Shown piece by piece: positions 12,034 through 22,668 of a stretch of 64,000 bases of DNA. This DNA comes from Rhabditoides inermis (taxonomy: Eukaryota; Nematoda; Chromadorea; Rhabditida; Rhabditidae). The stretch's first letter is position 1; every line of letters begins with the position of its first letter. A model generated the notes under the pieces. It worked only from the letters and a program-made list of their open reading frames with translations. It made no database searches and was not told where the DNA came from. Made by a program: the position numbers and the translations under genes. The stretch is from NCBI GenBank assembly GCA_963966185.1, contig CAWZYM010000098.1, positions 66,963 through 130,962 of the forward strand, given 5' to 3'.

Positions 12034-12834
12034 CTTTCTTTCTTTCTCTTATATACTTTCTGGTTTGTGCGTTTGTCAATCTGTCTGCGACCAACAGCAC
12101 TTTTATCATCTCAATCACTTCCAGGTCGTCTGGCAGTGTGTTCGACGGAGGGCGTCGGTGTGTACTCGCTGGTCACTGTCGGCATCTCTGACACCTTTCT
12201 GGCTCGGTTCGGCTAGCTCGCCGCAGATGGTCGCCAAGTGAGTGGGGGGAGGGGGGAAGGGGATCTGTAACCATATCACTGCCTGTGTAGTTAGTACAGC
12301 TGTAGTATGGCTTTGGTAAGGTAATGTTATGGCAATGGGGTGTTATGAACGATGTGTGCATGTGTTGTGCTGCAGGTACCTGCAGGCGGGCGTCGTCTGC
12401 GCTGCTCGCCTCGCCACGCCTCAACGAGTCGAAGCTCATCGCCAAGTCGCTCAAGGCGACCGAGATGGATACGAGTGAGGGGGATACTGTAGGTGTACTA
12501 GAGATACTGTAGATGTTCCCATAATATTGCTAACTGGTTGCTTGCAGTCCCCCTGGTGGTGGGTGCAATGATGCCTCTTATCTCTGATCTACGCGGAGAA
12601 GCTGCTCAAGTGAATGTCGGACAGCGACGCCGTCGTCGCCAGCAACGACTCTCACTTCTACATGGTGAGCGCGTCGTGGGTGCTCTTGGGTATACGGTAC
12701 TTATCCGTGTTGCAGATGTGGCTGCGCTGCGTTCTGCAGGTGCGCAGAAGCTCATGGGGCGGACGGACGTGGCGATTCTGACGGGCGCCCAGCAGACGAT
12801 CGCCCATCTCAGAGAGCGGACTGATTGGAAAGCT
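8917..12834 (+). pseudogene. PWP2/UTP1 WD40 protein of the small-subunit processome, frameshifted
   Basis: About 13 exons read as PWP2: the linker after the first WD propeller, LLVTAFAKGVFVLHELPTF at about 9630, LVVWEWQSETYVMKQQ at about 10250, LVTSSWDKKFRVWNIV at about 11030, a block from MSEFGKLKLIG to YGVTFCPTG near 11800-11970, and the C-terminal Utp12 region with ALLASPRLNESKLIAKSLKA near 12400. PWP2 nucleates the UTP-B complex in 18S rRNA maturation. The frame is broken many times: a 2-base insertion in the exon 9962-10036, a TGG-to-TAG change in the exon starting 10521, and indels in the exons at 10239, 10521, 10955, 11776 and 12716. The N-terminal ~150 residues are missing. Splice sites are still recognisable. 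This is decayed or poorly assembled; the shared frameshift in the copy at 15 kb favours real decay. Confidence 0.85.
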
Positions 12835-13077
12835 GTGAGTGGGGGTAGGAATCAAGATCAGATAGACTGACGGCGGTAAAGTGTTTGACGATCTGTTTCT
12901 CTTTGACGCTGTATGTATGATCTCAGTATATGTGGATGCGACGGGCAATGTTTGAGAAGTATTACAGTATTTCCACGACGACTAGTATGTTGATGGTTGA
13001 CGTAGTATATTCACATGGTGATTGTCGACCGACTGCATCGTTCAAGAGCTCTAGTTTATCGACTCGTTCAGTGGTAG

Positions 13078-13791
13078 GATTCCGAAGAAGAGGAGGAGGA
13101 AGAGAAGAAGGCTGCGAAGAAACCGGTGGGAAAGAAGGAGAGGAAGGCGGAGGAAGTTGAGGAGTTGGAGGACGACGGCGAGTTCGACGAGCTGGTGGGA
13201 GAGAGTGGAGGAGAAGAGGAGGAGGATAGCAGTGGAGAGGAGAGCGGGGAAGAGGAGGAGGAGGGAGAGAAAGGAGCCGCCTCGGGAGTGAAGCGTGTGG
13301 AGGCCTTCCTGCCTGACGAGGTCATTGATGCTCTGGCTGATATGGTGTGGGTTATTTGTGACCACATATTCAATGTTGTATCTTGTCTGCATGTGTACCT
13401 GTGTAGCTCAAAGTGTCTTTGTCTAGTATGAGTGTTGAATGCTTTGGGTTGTTCACCATCACTTTCTGGTCACAACGTTCACTTGTTCAGATTCGCCAAG
13501 CCGACCGAGGTCCAGCAGCTGGTGTTGCCGAGCGCCGTTCGCGACGGGCTCGACATTCTCGGAGCGGCCGAGACGGTGAGGGGGGGGAATAGTTGTGCTT
13601 ATACCAGCATGGTAAATAGGAAATCTGATGTTTTTGGTTATTTCCTACGCGCACTTTCTTTAGGGTCCCGGAAAGACTGTGGTGAGTGGTGTACCTGATT
13701 GCTGCTATCACTCGCCTGCTACACTCGCAGCCGGATGACGGGGAGGAGGAGAAGAAGGGCAAGAAGGCACAGCGCGGACCGAGGTGCGTGG
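13078..13791 (+). pseudogene. DDX24/MAK5-like DEAD-box helicase, N-terminal piece
   Basis: Exon 13078-13345 encodes a Glu/Lys-rich acidic stretch and then a Q-motif lead-in. Exon 13491-13575 gives FAKPTEVQQLVLPSAVRDGL and DILGAAET. An ~18-base exon at 13664 supplies GPGKT, completing motif I (AETGxGKT). A fourth exon at 13731 is a Lys/Glu-rich insert typical of DDX24/MAK5, ribosome biogenesis helicases of the nucleolus. Motifs Ia to VI (PTREL, DEAD, SAT and so on) are absent downstream, so only the first part remains. The match to DDX24 rather than other DEAD-box proteins rests on the LDILGAAETG block and the acidic insert. Confidence 0.72.
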
Positions 13792-14175
13792 TGAGTGCGG
13801 GTGGATTGCTAGCCACTTGTACTCGAGAGTCTTTGAACTGTCCCCTTATTGACTAGGTTGTAATCCATGGATTGTACCTTCTTGCCGAGGGTTGGTTGTA
13901 TAATTAGTATCGGTGAGCACATAGGGAGCGAAGGGAGCGAAGGTAGAGCGAGTGTTGAGTGTGTTCCGAGTTCAGAGATGTATCCAGAATCGTCCAGAAT
14001 GTACATGACATTACAATTTGCAACCGCAACAATATGAGTGGAAACATGCAGTAGGGCCAAGATTTTGCTAGGCCAACTCCGAGGTAACACATTTTAGCGT
14101 GTGTTGATGGTTGGCCGTCCGGCTGGCGCGCGCCGCTTTGCTGCCAGCCGCCTACCACACCCGCCCGTCGACCGC
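13792..14175. other. spacer, no gene seen
   Basis: The expected continuation of the helicase is missing. Two near-identical GGGAGCGAAG units occur at 13924-13943. Nothing else is supported. Confidence 0.35.
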
Positions 14176-14262
14176 TCCTGCCAGGCGCTTTTGCGAGCGA
14201 CAGCCATGTTCGCGAGAAGCATGAACTCCTCCACGAGCTTGTTCGAGTCCTTTCTCTATAAC
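14176..14262 (-). pseudogene. scrap of a DIS3L2-type exoribonuclease
   Basis: On the minus strand about 22 codons (14186-14252) read KDSNKLVEEFMLLANMAVA, the diagnostic RNB-domain segment of DIS3L2/DIS3 3'-5' exoribonucleases (RNase II family, cytoplasmic decay of uridylated RNA). No continuation of the RNB domain was found on either side. This is an isolated gene fragment beside fragments of three other RNA-processing genes. Confidence 0.7.
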
Positions 14263-14485
14263 ACACGCGATGAGCCTCGCCCGCAGAGGATGCGGGCCGG
14301 TTGCCCGCGCTCGCTCCGCCCCTTCTCACCCCGCCCCCTCACCTGGCGACTGATTACCCCAGGTTCTGTCTCATTCACACCAGTGATTGTGACCACTCTT
14401 CCTTCTCTCTTTCTCTTCCTTCTTCTCTCTCTCCCTCTCTCTCCCTCCCTCTCCCTCCCCTCTCGCTCCCCCTCTCTCTCTCTCT

Positions 14486-14541
<56 letters not shown>

Positions 14542-14579
14542 CCTCTCCTTCTGTCCCTCTCCCTCTCTTCCTCTCCATG

Positions 14580-14628
<49 letters not shown>

Positions 14629-15055
14629 CCTTGTCTTGTTCCTGACAGACCACGTGCTTCTTGTTCTACTCTTTGACGGTCTCTAACTCCGCTGCATTAA
14701 CAAACACCATCTATGAATAATATTTGCATCTGTTCTCTTTTCTCCCCCCTCCCTTCTTGCTTCTTGTCTTCAAGTGCTCCTTCTCGAAGTTGACGGCGGC
14801 GGCCCCCCTCTCTTCCGTGCTGCCTCTCATCTCGTGCACCCGACAGCCACAGGGCCACCACCCTAGAACGGGTAAACTATAGTGTAGGGGCAGTAGGTCG
14901 TCGTCGAGTTACATGTGACTAACAGAGATGAGAGCCGCGGCGCCGCACTTTTACCATGAACAAGGGATATGCGACGCAGAATGCAGCTGACGTCAACGTG
15001 GAATGTTGACGTCAATGCAGATGCAATAGCCGTAAATGTAGTTGAAGCGAACATA
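14263..15055. repeat. (CT)n-rich spacer
   Basis: 14395-14632 is almost pure C/T with several (CT)n runs. 14633-15055 has no supported gene. Two TGACGTCA-type palindromes lie 19 bp apart near 14988-15015, just before the PWP2 duplicate; they are CRE-like but their use is unknown. Confidence 0.55.
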
Positions 15056-15878
15056 TGAAGCCGGGCGATCTGATCGCGGGAGAGTTTGACACGGAGCTCC
15101 TCAAGAACGTTGACGACGTCGACGCCAAGCAACAGGTGCTGGCTTACGAGAAGACGAGGTGGGTCGAGAGAGAGTGTGTATTTAGTTGTCCAGTTGGCTT
15201 GTCACCATATGATTGTATTTATTCTGTCACTGGAGTATCTACGAGTATTTAGTTGTCATCATAGCTTTCAGTCGTAGTCATCAGAGCGACTTTCAGAATG
15301 TGAAACAATGTTTACGAAAGTCATATTGTGTCAGACAAGCGCGAGACAGGCCGTAACAGCACCAATTGACTACAACATTTGATCATGTCATTACAGGGTG
15401 AACCTGTGCGAGTCGTCCGGCGGCGGCAAGCAGGTGGACATGACTGCGTGTCGCCTGCACGGCAAGAGCCAGCTGCTGGTGACGGCATTCGCCAAGGGAG
15501 TATTCGTCCTCCACGAGCTGCGAGCTGCCCACCTTCGCCCTCATCCACAATCTACGGTGAGAGTGGTTTTTGCCAAATGTATGGTGTTCAAGCATTCATG
15601 ATTCTGTAGTTTACTTTCCGAACACAGCGCAATGTCTTTAGTTTTTGTGTCGAGATTTGTAATGGTATTCTGAAAGATATTTCCCGTGTCGCTCATTCAC
15701 AACCTACTGTCGGTGGTTGTTTCTGGAGTTTGTCAAGATTCGCGCTATGTAAAATTAATCCAGATTTTGTGTTGATACCCTTGTTATTTCCATGAAATGT
15801 ATTGTTTCGTGTTTCAGTGTGTCGCAGCTGCAGGTGAACACCATTGACATCTCGACGCGCGGCGAGACTGGCTCGCCA
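15056..15878 (+). pseudogene. second copy of a PWP2 segment, cut by a Helitron-like element
   Basis: This matches 9207-10022 almost base for base, introns included, with a 6-bp insertion near 15521 and a few substitutions. It carries the same 2-base frameshift as the first copy. The copy ends abruptly at A15878, where an element starting TCGCCCC begins. In the first copy the same A is followed by the uninterrupted exon. The left edge at 15056 is a sharp break with unrelated DNA. Confidence 0.93.
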
Positions 15879-16236
15879 TCGCCCCGGCTGGGGCTATATA
15901 AAATTTGCTATACAGATGTTGTAAACAAGTAAACAAATATGTAAACAACCTGAAAACGTGTTTGAAAGGTGTCAAACGTGTAGTAGACTTGGAGGTGAGT
16001 TCAAAAATGTTGTTTACATAAAGTGTAAACAAGTAAACAAACTTGTAAACAACGTTCAATTGTCTTCATATTTGGTATTTTGTGTTGTAATGTACTTCTT
16101 AGTTGGACTACAGGTTTGTGGACAGATTTTAGTTAAGAAGTTAGATTTGAGTGATGATTTCAGTTTTGATGTTTGAAAGTTGAGGCCGCCGAAGGCGGCC
16201 CTAGCCCGAGCGGCGCGCCAGCGCCGCTCGGGCTAG
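15879..16236 (+). mobile_element. Helitron-like element 1, short non-autonomous (358 bp)
   Basis: It starts TCGCCCCGGCTGGGGCTATA directly after A15878 and ends with CTAG at 16233-16236. Its first 32 bases are identical to the start of element 3. Its interior holds two GTAAACAAGTAAACAA iterons, and its 3' end resembles element 4, so it looks like a deletion or recombinant derivative. It has no coding capacity. Helitrons typically start TC, end CTRR after a hairpin and insert between A and T without target duplication; all of this is met here. Confidence 0.75.
16184..16236. other. double 3'-terminal hairpin of element 1
   Basis: A 7-bp GC stem with GAA loop (16184-16200) is followed at once by a perfect 16-bp stem with a 4-base GCCA loop (16201-16236). 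The second stem begins and ends in CTAG. It is much longer and more GC-rich than an ordinary Helitron hairpin, and the terminal CTAG is part of the stem. Confidence 0.8.
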
Positions 16237-17789
16237 TCGCCCTGCGAGGGCTATATAAAATTTGCTATGGTCCTTGTGGCTGGCTCGGTCACAACATGTA
16301 GCTCAAACACCATTACACTTACACAGCTCATGCTCTAAACTTAACATTCTATTGGTGACCGCATGCAATCGTTTCATTTTCACACTCACACCTATACTTA
16401 CCGTATGACTTTACCAACAACTTGACATAGCCTGAAAAACTTTTGACCCGTATGCTCAGTCCATGTTTTGAGATGTGAATCTAATACTGTAAACTTAGAC
16501 TCAGCACACTATTTTGACTTGACAAACGTCACTAGGACTCATTCCGATAACTCCTTATATGGGTTTATATAGAATTTCCAAAATTTCAGAAGGACATAAC
16601 TCAATACTGAAGAAACTTTTCACACTCAAACTACAAACTTAAGATCAACTAATCACTCTTAACAGACACACATTAGCATAGGTTCCTATCTAATTTCCTT
16701 AAATGGGTTCACTAACAACTCGGTTCACTTCTATGTAAACCTACCTTCAAACTTCATATTTTTTCATGAAACTTGCACAGTAACATGAAACATGCGTGTT
16801 ATTTACAGTTTTACAGTTTCATATCAAAAAACGAGTTCAAAAAAGTTTTACAGCAATTTTCATTTTCTGACAGGTTCAATCACGTAAGATGCAAAACGCA
16901 AAAACCTTGAATATCTTTGTTTGTTTTGAAGACTAAAATTTCAAACTTCAGCTGATGATAGAAGACACTTGGCCGTTTACACCATTTCAATTTCAAATGA
17001 AATACTCATTCCGTTTTCAAAATATGAATATTCAAATTTTCGTAGAAATTTTACATTTTTGATCATAACTTCTTTCGTTTTCAATATTAATTTTTCAAAT
17101 TTTTATGGTAAATCACCTTCTATGACACAATCAACACAAACACGTATGCTCAACTCTATTACGGAAAATAAAAATCATATTTCATGATTCACTAGATCAA
17201 CTACAATCCCTTACTATATAAGAGTTGAGACCTGGATTTTACACAGTAATTCATAACTCAAAAACTAATATTTACTGACAAAGATTCAGATTTTTCGCTT
17301 CACTGTAGAAGGATTTCACTTTTTCAAAAAACCTTCATTTTTAACTAAATGTGGCTCATTTTTGCAGTTGAGCATATTGACCGCTGACAGGATCAATCAG
17401 GTAAGATGCAAAACGTAAAATACAGTACAACTATGTTTCAACTTCTTAGAAAAACTATTTTTAATTCTCTCATTCCTTTCACCAATGACACCTTAGGTCC
17501 TGAGTACCTGCCAGGTACCGTCTCACCTGTCGCCTCTCATCTATCACCTGAGATAAATTAGCATAAACTTCAAATTTCACTTTACGACCCTGTAACTTTC
17601 GTCTAGATGAGAGTTGACACCTGGATTTTCCTATTTAGTTATCATTACCGTGAAACCTTTATTCATGAATCATTTCAGATTTTTGACTTCTGTTTCAATT
17701 TTTATTTATTTTTCAATTTCGACTTTTTTAATACTCAGAAATGTTATAAAATTTATAACTTTGTTATTTTTTGAAGTAGAAGGTTCATA

Positions 17790-18240
17790 CTTGGTACAGG
17801 TAACAAGTAAACAATTACAATTTTTTATGTAAACAACTTAGGTAAACAAGTAAACAAAAAAGTAAACAACTCAAAATCTCCTGATTTTGATATCTAATCG
17901 ATACTGAACCTTCAGGAGAGTTAAGGTATAGTGTTTACAAGTCAGGTAAACAAGTAAACAAAATTGTAAACAACTCCAAAAGTGGAGATTCTGATTTCTG
18001 ATGTGTACTAGACTCAATGAAGATTTTTTATCTGATGTTTACATGACAAGTAAACAAGTAAACGAAGTTGTAAACAACTCCAAAACTAGAGATTTTGATG
18101 TCTGATGTGTACTAGAGTCATAGAAGAGTTCAAATTTAGTGTTTACAAGTCAGGTAAATAAGTAAACAAACATGTAAACAACTATAAAACTTGAGATTTC
18201 GATTTCTGATGTGTACTAGAGCAATAGTAGAGTTCAGATT
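17790..18240. repeat. GTAAACAA iteron array of element 2
   Basis: About four degenerate ~115-bp units, each with a core of gtaaacaAGTAAACAA followed ~7 bases later by TGTAAACAACT, and often preceded by the inverted GTTTACA. Each unit then continues with GATTTCTGATGTGTACTAGA-like spacer. GTAAACAA is the consensus of forkhead (FOXO/DAF-16) sites, but the regular spacing also resembles replication iterons. Confidence 0.75.
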
Positions 18241-18267
18241 TGAAGTGTTCATGGTTTTACGCGGAGA

Positions 18268-18370
18268 GGCGAGCGCGCCGAAGGCGCGCGAGCCTCGGAG
18301 CGCAGTGCGGCGGCGAAGCCGCCGCCACTAGCGGGCCGGAGGCGAGCGAAGCGAGCCTCCGGCCCGCTAG
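18268..18370. other. three consecutive GC hairpins at the element 2 / element 3 junction
   Basis: A stem around GCGCGCC-GAA-GGCGCGC (about 18273-18290), a stem around CGGCGGC-GAA-GCCGCCG (about 18308-18326), and a perfect 16-bp stem with an 11-base GAGCGAAGCGA loop (18328-18370), bounded on both sides by CTAG. Two of the apices contain GCGAAGC, known as an unusually stable DNA mini-hairpin. Confidence 0.8.
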
Positions 18371-19964
18371 TCGCCCCGGCTGGGGCTATATAAAATTTGC
18401 TATGGTCGTTGTGTGTTTGTTTGTCCGGGCACATAACTCAAGTCACACTGCACATTTACAGCTCATACTCTAAACTTAACATTCTTCTTGTGACAGCATG
18501 CAATCGTTTCACTTTCACAAACACAGCTCTACTTACCGTATGACTTTACTAACAACTTGACATAGCCTGAAACACTTTTCACCCATATGCTCAGTCCATG
18601 TTTCAAGATGTGAATCTAATACTGTAAACTTAGACTCAGCACACTATATTGACTTGACACACGTCACTAGGACTCATTCCGATAACTCCTTATATGGGTT
18701 TATATAGAATTTCCAAAATTTCAGAAGGACATAACTCAATACTGAAGAAACTTTTCACACTCAAACTACAAACTTAAGGTCAACTAATCACTCTTAACAG
18801 ACACACATTAGCATAAGTTCCTATCTAATTTCCTTAAATGGGTTCACCAACAACTCGGTTCACTTCTATGTAAACCTACCTTCAAACTTCATATTTTTTC
18901 ATGAAACTTGCACAGTAACATAAAACATGCGTGTTATTTACAGTTTTACAGTTTCATATCGAGAAACCAGTTCAAAAAAGTTTTACAGCAATTTTCATTT
19001 TCTGACAGGATCAATCACGTAAGATGCAAAACGCAAAAACCTTGAATATCTTCGTTAGTTTTAAAGACTAAAATTTCAAACTTCAACTGATGATAGAAGA
19101 CACTTCGCCGTTCACACCATTTCAATTTCAAATAAAATACTCATTTCGTTTTCAAAGTATGCATATTCAAATTTTCGTAGAAATTTTACATTTTTGATCA
19201 TAACTTCTTTCGTTTTCAATATTAATTTTTCAAATTTTTATGGTAAATCACTCTCTATGACACATTCAACACAAACACGTATGCTCAACTCTATTACTGA
19301 AAATAAAAATCATATTTCATGATTCACTAGATCAACTACAATTCCTTGCGATATAAGAGTTGAGACCTGGATTTTGCACAGTAATTCATAACTCAAAAAC
19401 TAACATTTACTGACAAAGATTCAGATTCTTCCCTTCACTGTAGAAGGATTTCACTTTTTTCAAAAAAACTTGTTTTTCAACTAAATGTGGCTCATTTTTG
19501 CAGTTGAGCATATTGACCGCTGACAGGATCAATCAGGCAAGATGCAAAACGTAAAATACAGTAGATCTAAGTTTCAACTTCTTAGAAAAACTATTTTTAA
19601 TTCTCTCGATCCTTTCACCAATGACACCTTTGGTCCAGAGTACCTGTCAGGTACCGTCTCACCTGTCGCCTCTCACCTGTCACCTGAGATAAATTAGCAT
19701 AAACTTCAGTTTCCACGTCACGACTCCGTAACTTTTTTTCTAGATGAGAGTTCACACCTGCATTTTCTTATTTCATTATAACTATCGTCATACCTTTATT
19801 CATTAATTTTTTCAGATTTTTTTTATTAATGTTTCAATTTAATTAACTTTCCAATTTTCGACTTTCTTATACTCAACTATTTTTTAAAATAGATAACTCG
19901 GTCACTTCTTGAGGTAGAAGGTTCATACTTCGTACATACAACAAATAAATTGAACCAAAGTTTT

Positions 19965-20190
19965 GGTAAAAAATATATGTAAACAAGTAAACAAAAAAGT
20001 AAACAACTTCAAATCTTCTAATTTTGATGTTTAATCGTCACTAGACCAGTATGAGAGTTACAAGGTAGTGTTTACAAGTCACGTAAACAAGTAAACAAAT
20101 GTGTAAACAACTCAAAAACTCTAGATTCTGTTATCTAAAGTGTACTAACTTGTAAGAGAGTTCATATTTGATGACAAGAAGTACACGCTA
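19965..20190. repeat. GTAAACAA iteron array of element 3
   Basis: Two to three units of the same GTAAACAAGTAAACAA-type iteron as in element 2, with the same spacer (CTGATGT/GTACTAG). This marks the end of the homology between elements 2 and 3. Confidence 0.7.
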
Positions 20191-20226
20191 CTGTAAACAT
20201 CCGTACTGCGAGAAGTGCAAGTAGTC

Positions 20227-20292
<66 letters not shown>

Positions 20293-20331
20293 TCGAAGCC
20301 GTCCGGCTGACTTTCTTATCACTACGATTTA
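20191..20331. repeat. (GA)n tract downstream of the envelope-like gene
   Basis: 20231-20292 is (GA)n with a few AAA interruptions. No gene. Confidence 0.8.
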
Positions 20332-20585
20332 TTAACAAACTTTACCGCCCACATTGTTGCGAAACTGGCGAACAGATTTAACATACGGCATCACTTTCCA
20401 CTTCAAATACAAAACAATTCCGAGAAGCACTATTCCAAACACAATTATAAACGAAACGATCAGCACACATAGCCAGTCAACAGAACTCCGAGAACGGCGA
20501 GTTTCCAGAGAAGACAGCCGAGATGTCATAGGGCCCGTCAACTTCTCCACCTCTTCCGTCAGAACGTGCGGTTCACCCTGAATAA

Positions 20586-20634
<49 letters not shown>

Positions 20635-22202
20635 CTCTTTCTCTTTCTCTTTCTCTTTCTCTCTCTCTTTCCCTCTCTCTCTCTCTCGCCCTCTCTCTCC
20701 CTCTCTCCCCCCTCTATCTCTCCCTCTTTCTCTCTCTCACACACACTTTTTCCTCCCCCTTCACGCACCATGTCTACATTCACTGTGAATGATTCAAATG
20801 AGAGTCCCTTCATCACTGTGTCTCCGCATTGCATATCCTCGCCAACTCGCAGCTGCTTCACCAATATTCCGGAACTGCCTACGAGAATGCGCTCTGTGCC
20901 ACCCTCCAATCTAATCGTACACTCCTGGAAAGAGAACATTCGCACTAACAAAACAGACAATACTTACCTTTACTGTATTCGCAATTATATAAACATCTCG
21001 AATCAGACGAACATGAGTGAAACTGTTGTTGTATTTCATATAATGCAATGAGCAAGCGGTTCCGAAATTCAGATGACTACAGTCATTTTCCGATTGGATG
21101 GTACTCGGCACGCACTCAAACTCTCCTCCCGCCTAAATACACAACTACATAAATATATACCATGCAACGAATAAACTGTACCTTTTCAATGCATCTAGAA
21201 ACTCCGATATGGCCTTCACTTTCACTGTCGAAACTGTACAAAGGAACATCATGAAAACTATATATTTTATTTTTTCTATCCAGGAAACCGGTGTCCGCAA
21301 ACTGCAAAACTGTTCATTCATTCAATGTTTATGTAATAATTATATTTCACGGACCTGGTTGAATACTCCAACTTTTCTCTGCCTGGCATCTTCAAAAGTG
21401 AGTGTAGTGTGAATACTAGAAGTGTTCACATCACAGCTGGAGACAACAGCGGATATATCACGAACGGCTGCCAGATAGTTCACACTGCCAGTGAAGTTCA
21501 CAATGTCCTGAACACGTAATAACGTGATACACTAATCGAAACTGAAGAAATACTGAACTCACCGTAGGTAGATCACTGGCGAACGAACCTGCCTACTTAT
21601 TAGCAATAAATAAAGAATACAATTCATTGTTCAATCTCGTCGTTCCAATTTCCGCATGCAATTTCCTAAATTCATATTCACAATTTCACACACATCAATG
21701 TCACTTACGTTATGCTGTTTCTTGCATCCAGAACAGCTTCCTCCACGTTGTTGATTCTTCCGTTAAGTTCATGATGAGCGTACTGTTGAGAAACAGATAG
21801 GCCAACATTTATGATTTGCAGAAGAAAAATAATAGATCTCTTGTTTCGTTTGATTTCAGAAACTGCCTTATGCGGGACTGAAATCAAAATAATATTTTTC
21901 ATAATTACAAAATTTTATGTACCTGTTGTACAATAAGCTTGCAATGTTTTGTTATACGCTTCCAGCATAAAATCATCCACATGAGAGTACGAGAAACGAA
22001 AAACGACATCAGCTTGCACAGAGGGACCCGCAATTCTAAATAGCCAAACAATGTATTCATACATTCACATACATATGTATACCATTTCTCACCTTGCTAT
22101 CTTCCCACTATTGTGTAATTCCAGTAGTCCGTTTTTGAGCACACGAAACGATGAGTGAATGGGAATCAGGAGCAAGAGGAGGAGAAGACGTAAAATCATC
22201 AT
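20332..22202 (-). CDS. envelope-like class I fusion glycoprotein gene with one in-frame stop
   Basis: Nine exons at 22093-22202, 21923-22035, 21709-21877, 21563-21665, 21355-21507, 21182-21301, 20968-21132, 20769-20924 and 20332-20577 total 1335 bases, exactly 445 codons. The coding order is signal peptide (about residues 1-17, Leu-rich); a short N-terminal subunit; an R-N-K-R furin-type site (codons at 21837-21848, about residue 88) followed at once by a hydrophobic fusion-peptide-like run; a heptad-rich helix; a Cys-containing ectodomain with several N-x-S/T sequons; a transmembrane anchor (about residues 396-419); and a ~25-residue tail. This is the layout of baculovirus F, errantivirus Env and similar proteins; the family match is by architecture, not by sequence. 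Exon 4 has one in-frame TAG (near 21597-21599); no intron in phase removes it. The start codon lies one base after a TTTCAG, as at a trans-splice site. It may be a freshly dead or a recoded gene. Confidence 0.72.
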
Positions 22203-22360
22203 ACTGAAACACATAAATTAACAATCATCAACAGAAAAGTACATTGTACTTAATAAAAAGTACATAATATAACAAAGAATAACACAGAAAAATTATGCAT
22301 AAATGAAAAAGTTTTTTTTCATGAGTGTGGTTGATTACGATATGAGAACATTGAGAACGC
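22203..22360. promoter_or_regulatory. upstream region of the envelope-like gene
   Basis: On the minus strand TTTCAG ends one base before the ATG pair, a likely splice or spliced-leader acceptor. The rest is AT-rich. Confidence 0.45.
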
Positions 22361-22501
22361 GTCTGTTCTGCAGCAGACAGCACACGCCTCTGGTATGTGC
22401 TCATTCAGATAGCGCATCTTCAAAGGGTTTCCCAGCAGACAGCTTTCCCATTCCCCGTGGCAACATGACCTCATTTTACACATCCAGAAACGCGCGCCAA
22501 A
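22361..22501. repeat. left copy of a ~140-bp direct repeat flanking the 150-bp array
   Basis: It shares the blocks ACGCGTCTGTTCT, TTTCCCAGCAGAC, TTCCC, GGCAACATGACCTC and CGCGCC in the same order and direction as 23510-23653. The identity is partial (roughly three quarters by eye). Confidence 0.75.
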
Positions 22502-22668
22502 AATGTCTTCTTTACACTGTTCATTGAATGTTACAATCTCCTACATTCTGGAACTCTCATATGTTTCATAAGAATCTTTCCAAGTTGATATCATATTCGT
22601 GAAATGAGGTCTTCATACTTCATTGCACAACAAATATGAAAAGTAAGAAGACAACAACAAGTAATCAC

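Larger units (their letters stand above)
16237..18370 (+). mobile_element. Helitron-like element 2, non-autonomous (~2.1 kb)
   Basis: It starts TCGCCCTGCGAGGGCTATAT directly after the CTAG of element 1 and ends in the CTAG of the hairpin at 18328-18370. It is AT-rich, without coding frames on either strand. Its first ~1.9 kb aligns along its whole length with 18371-20190, the 5' part of element 3, at high identity. It is therefore best read as a relative of element 3 that lacks its genes. The last ~440 bp is a block of ~115-bp iteron repeats. Confidence 0.75.

Noticed and set aside
16237..20190. Possible coding potential in the AT-rich 2-kb repeats
   Set aside because: Frames are short, not shared between the two copies, and lack splice-like structure; the segments look like non-coding transposon DNA.
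20566..21051. Plus-strand 161-residue frame
   Set aside because: It is antisense to exons of the envelope-like gene and starts in a CT tract.
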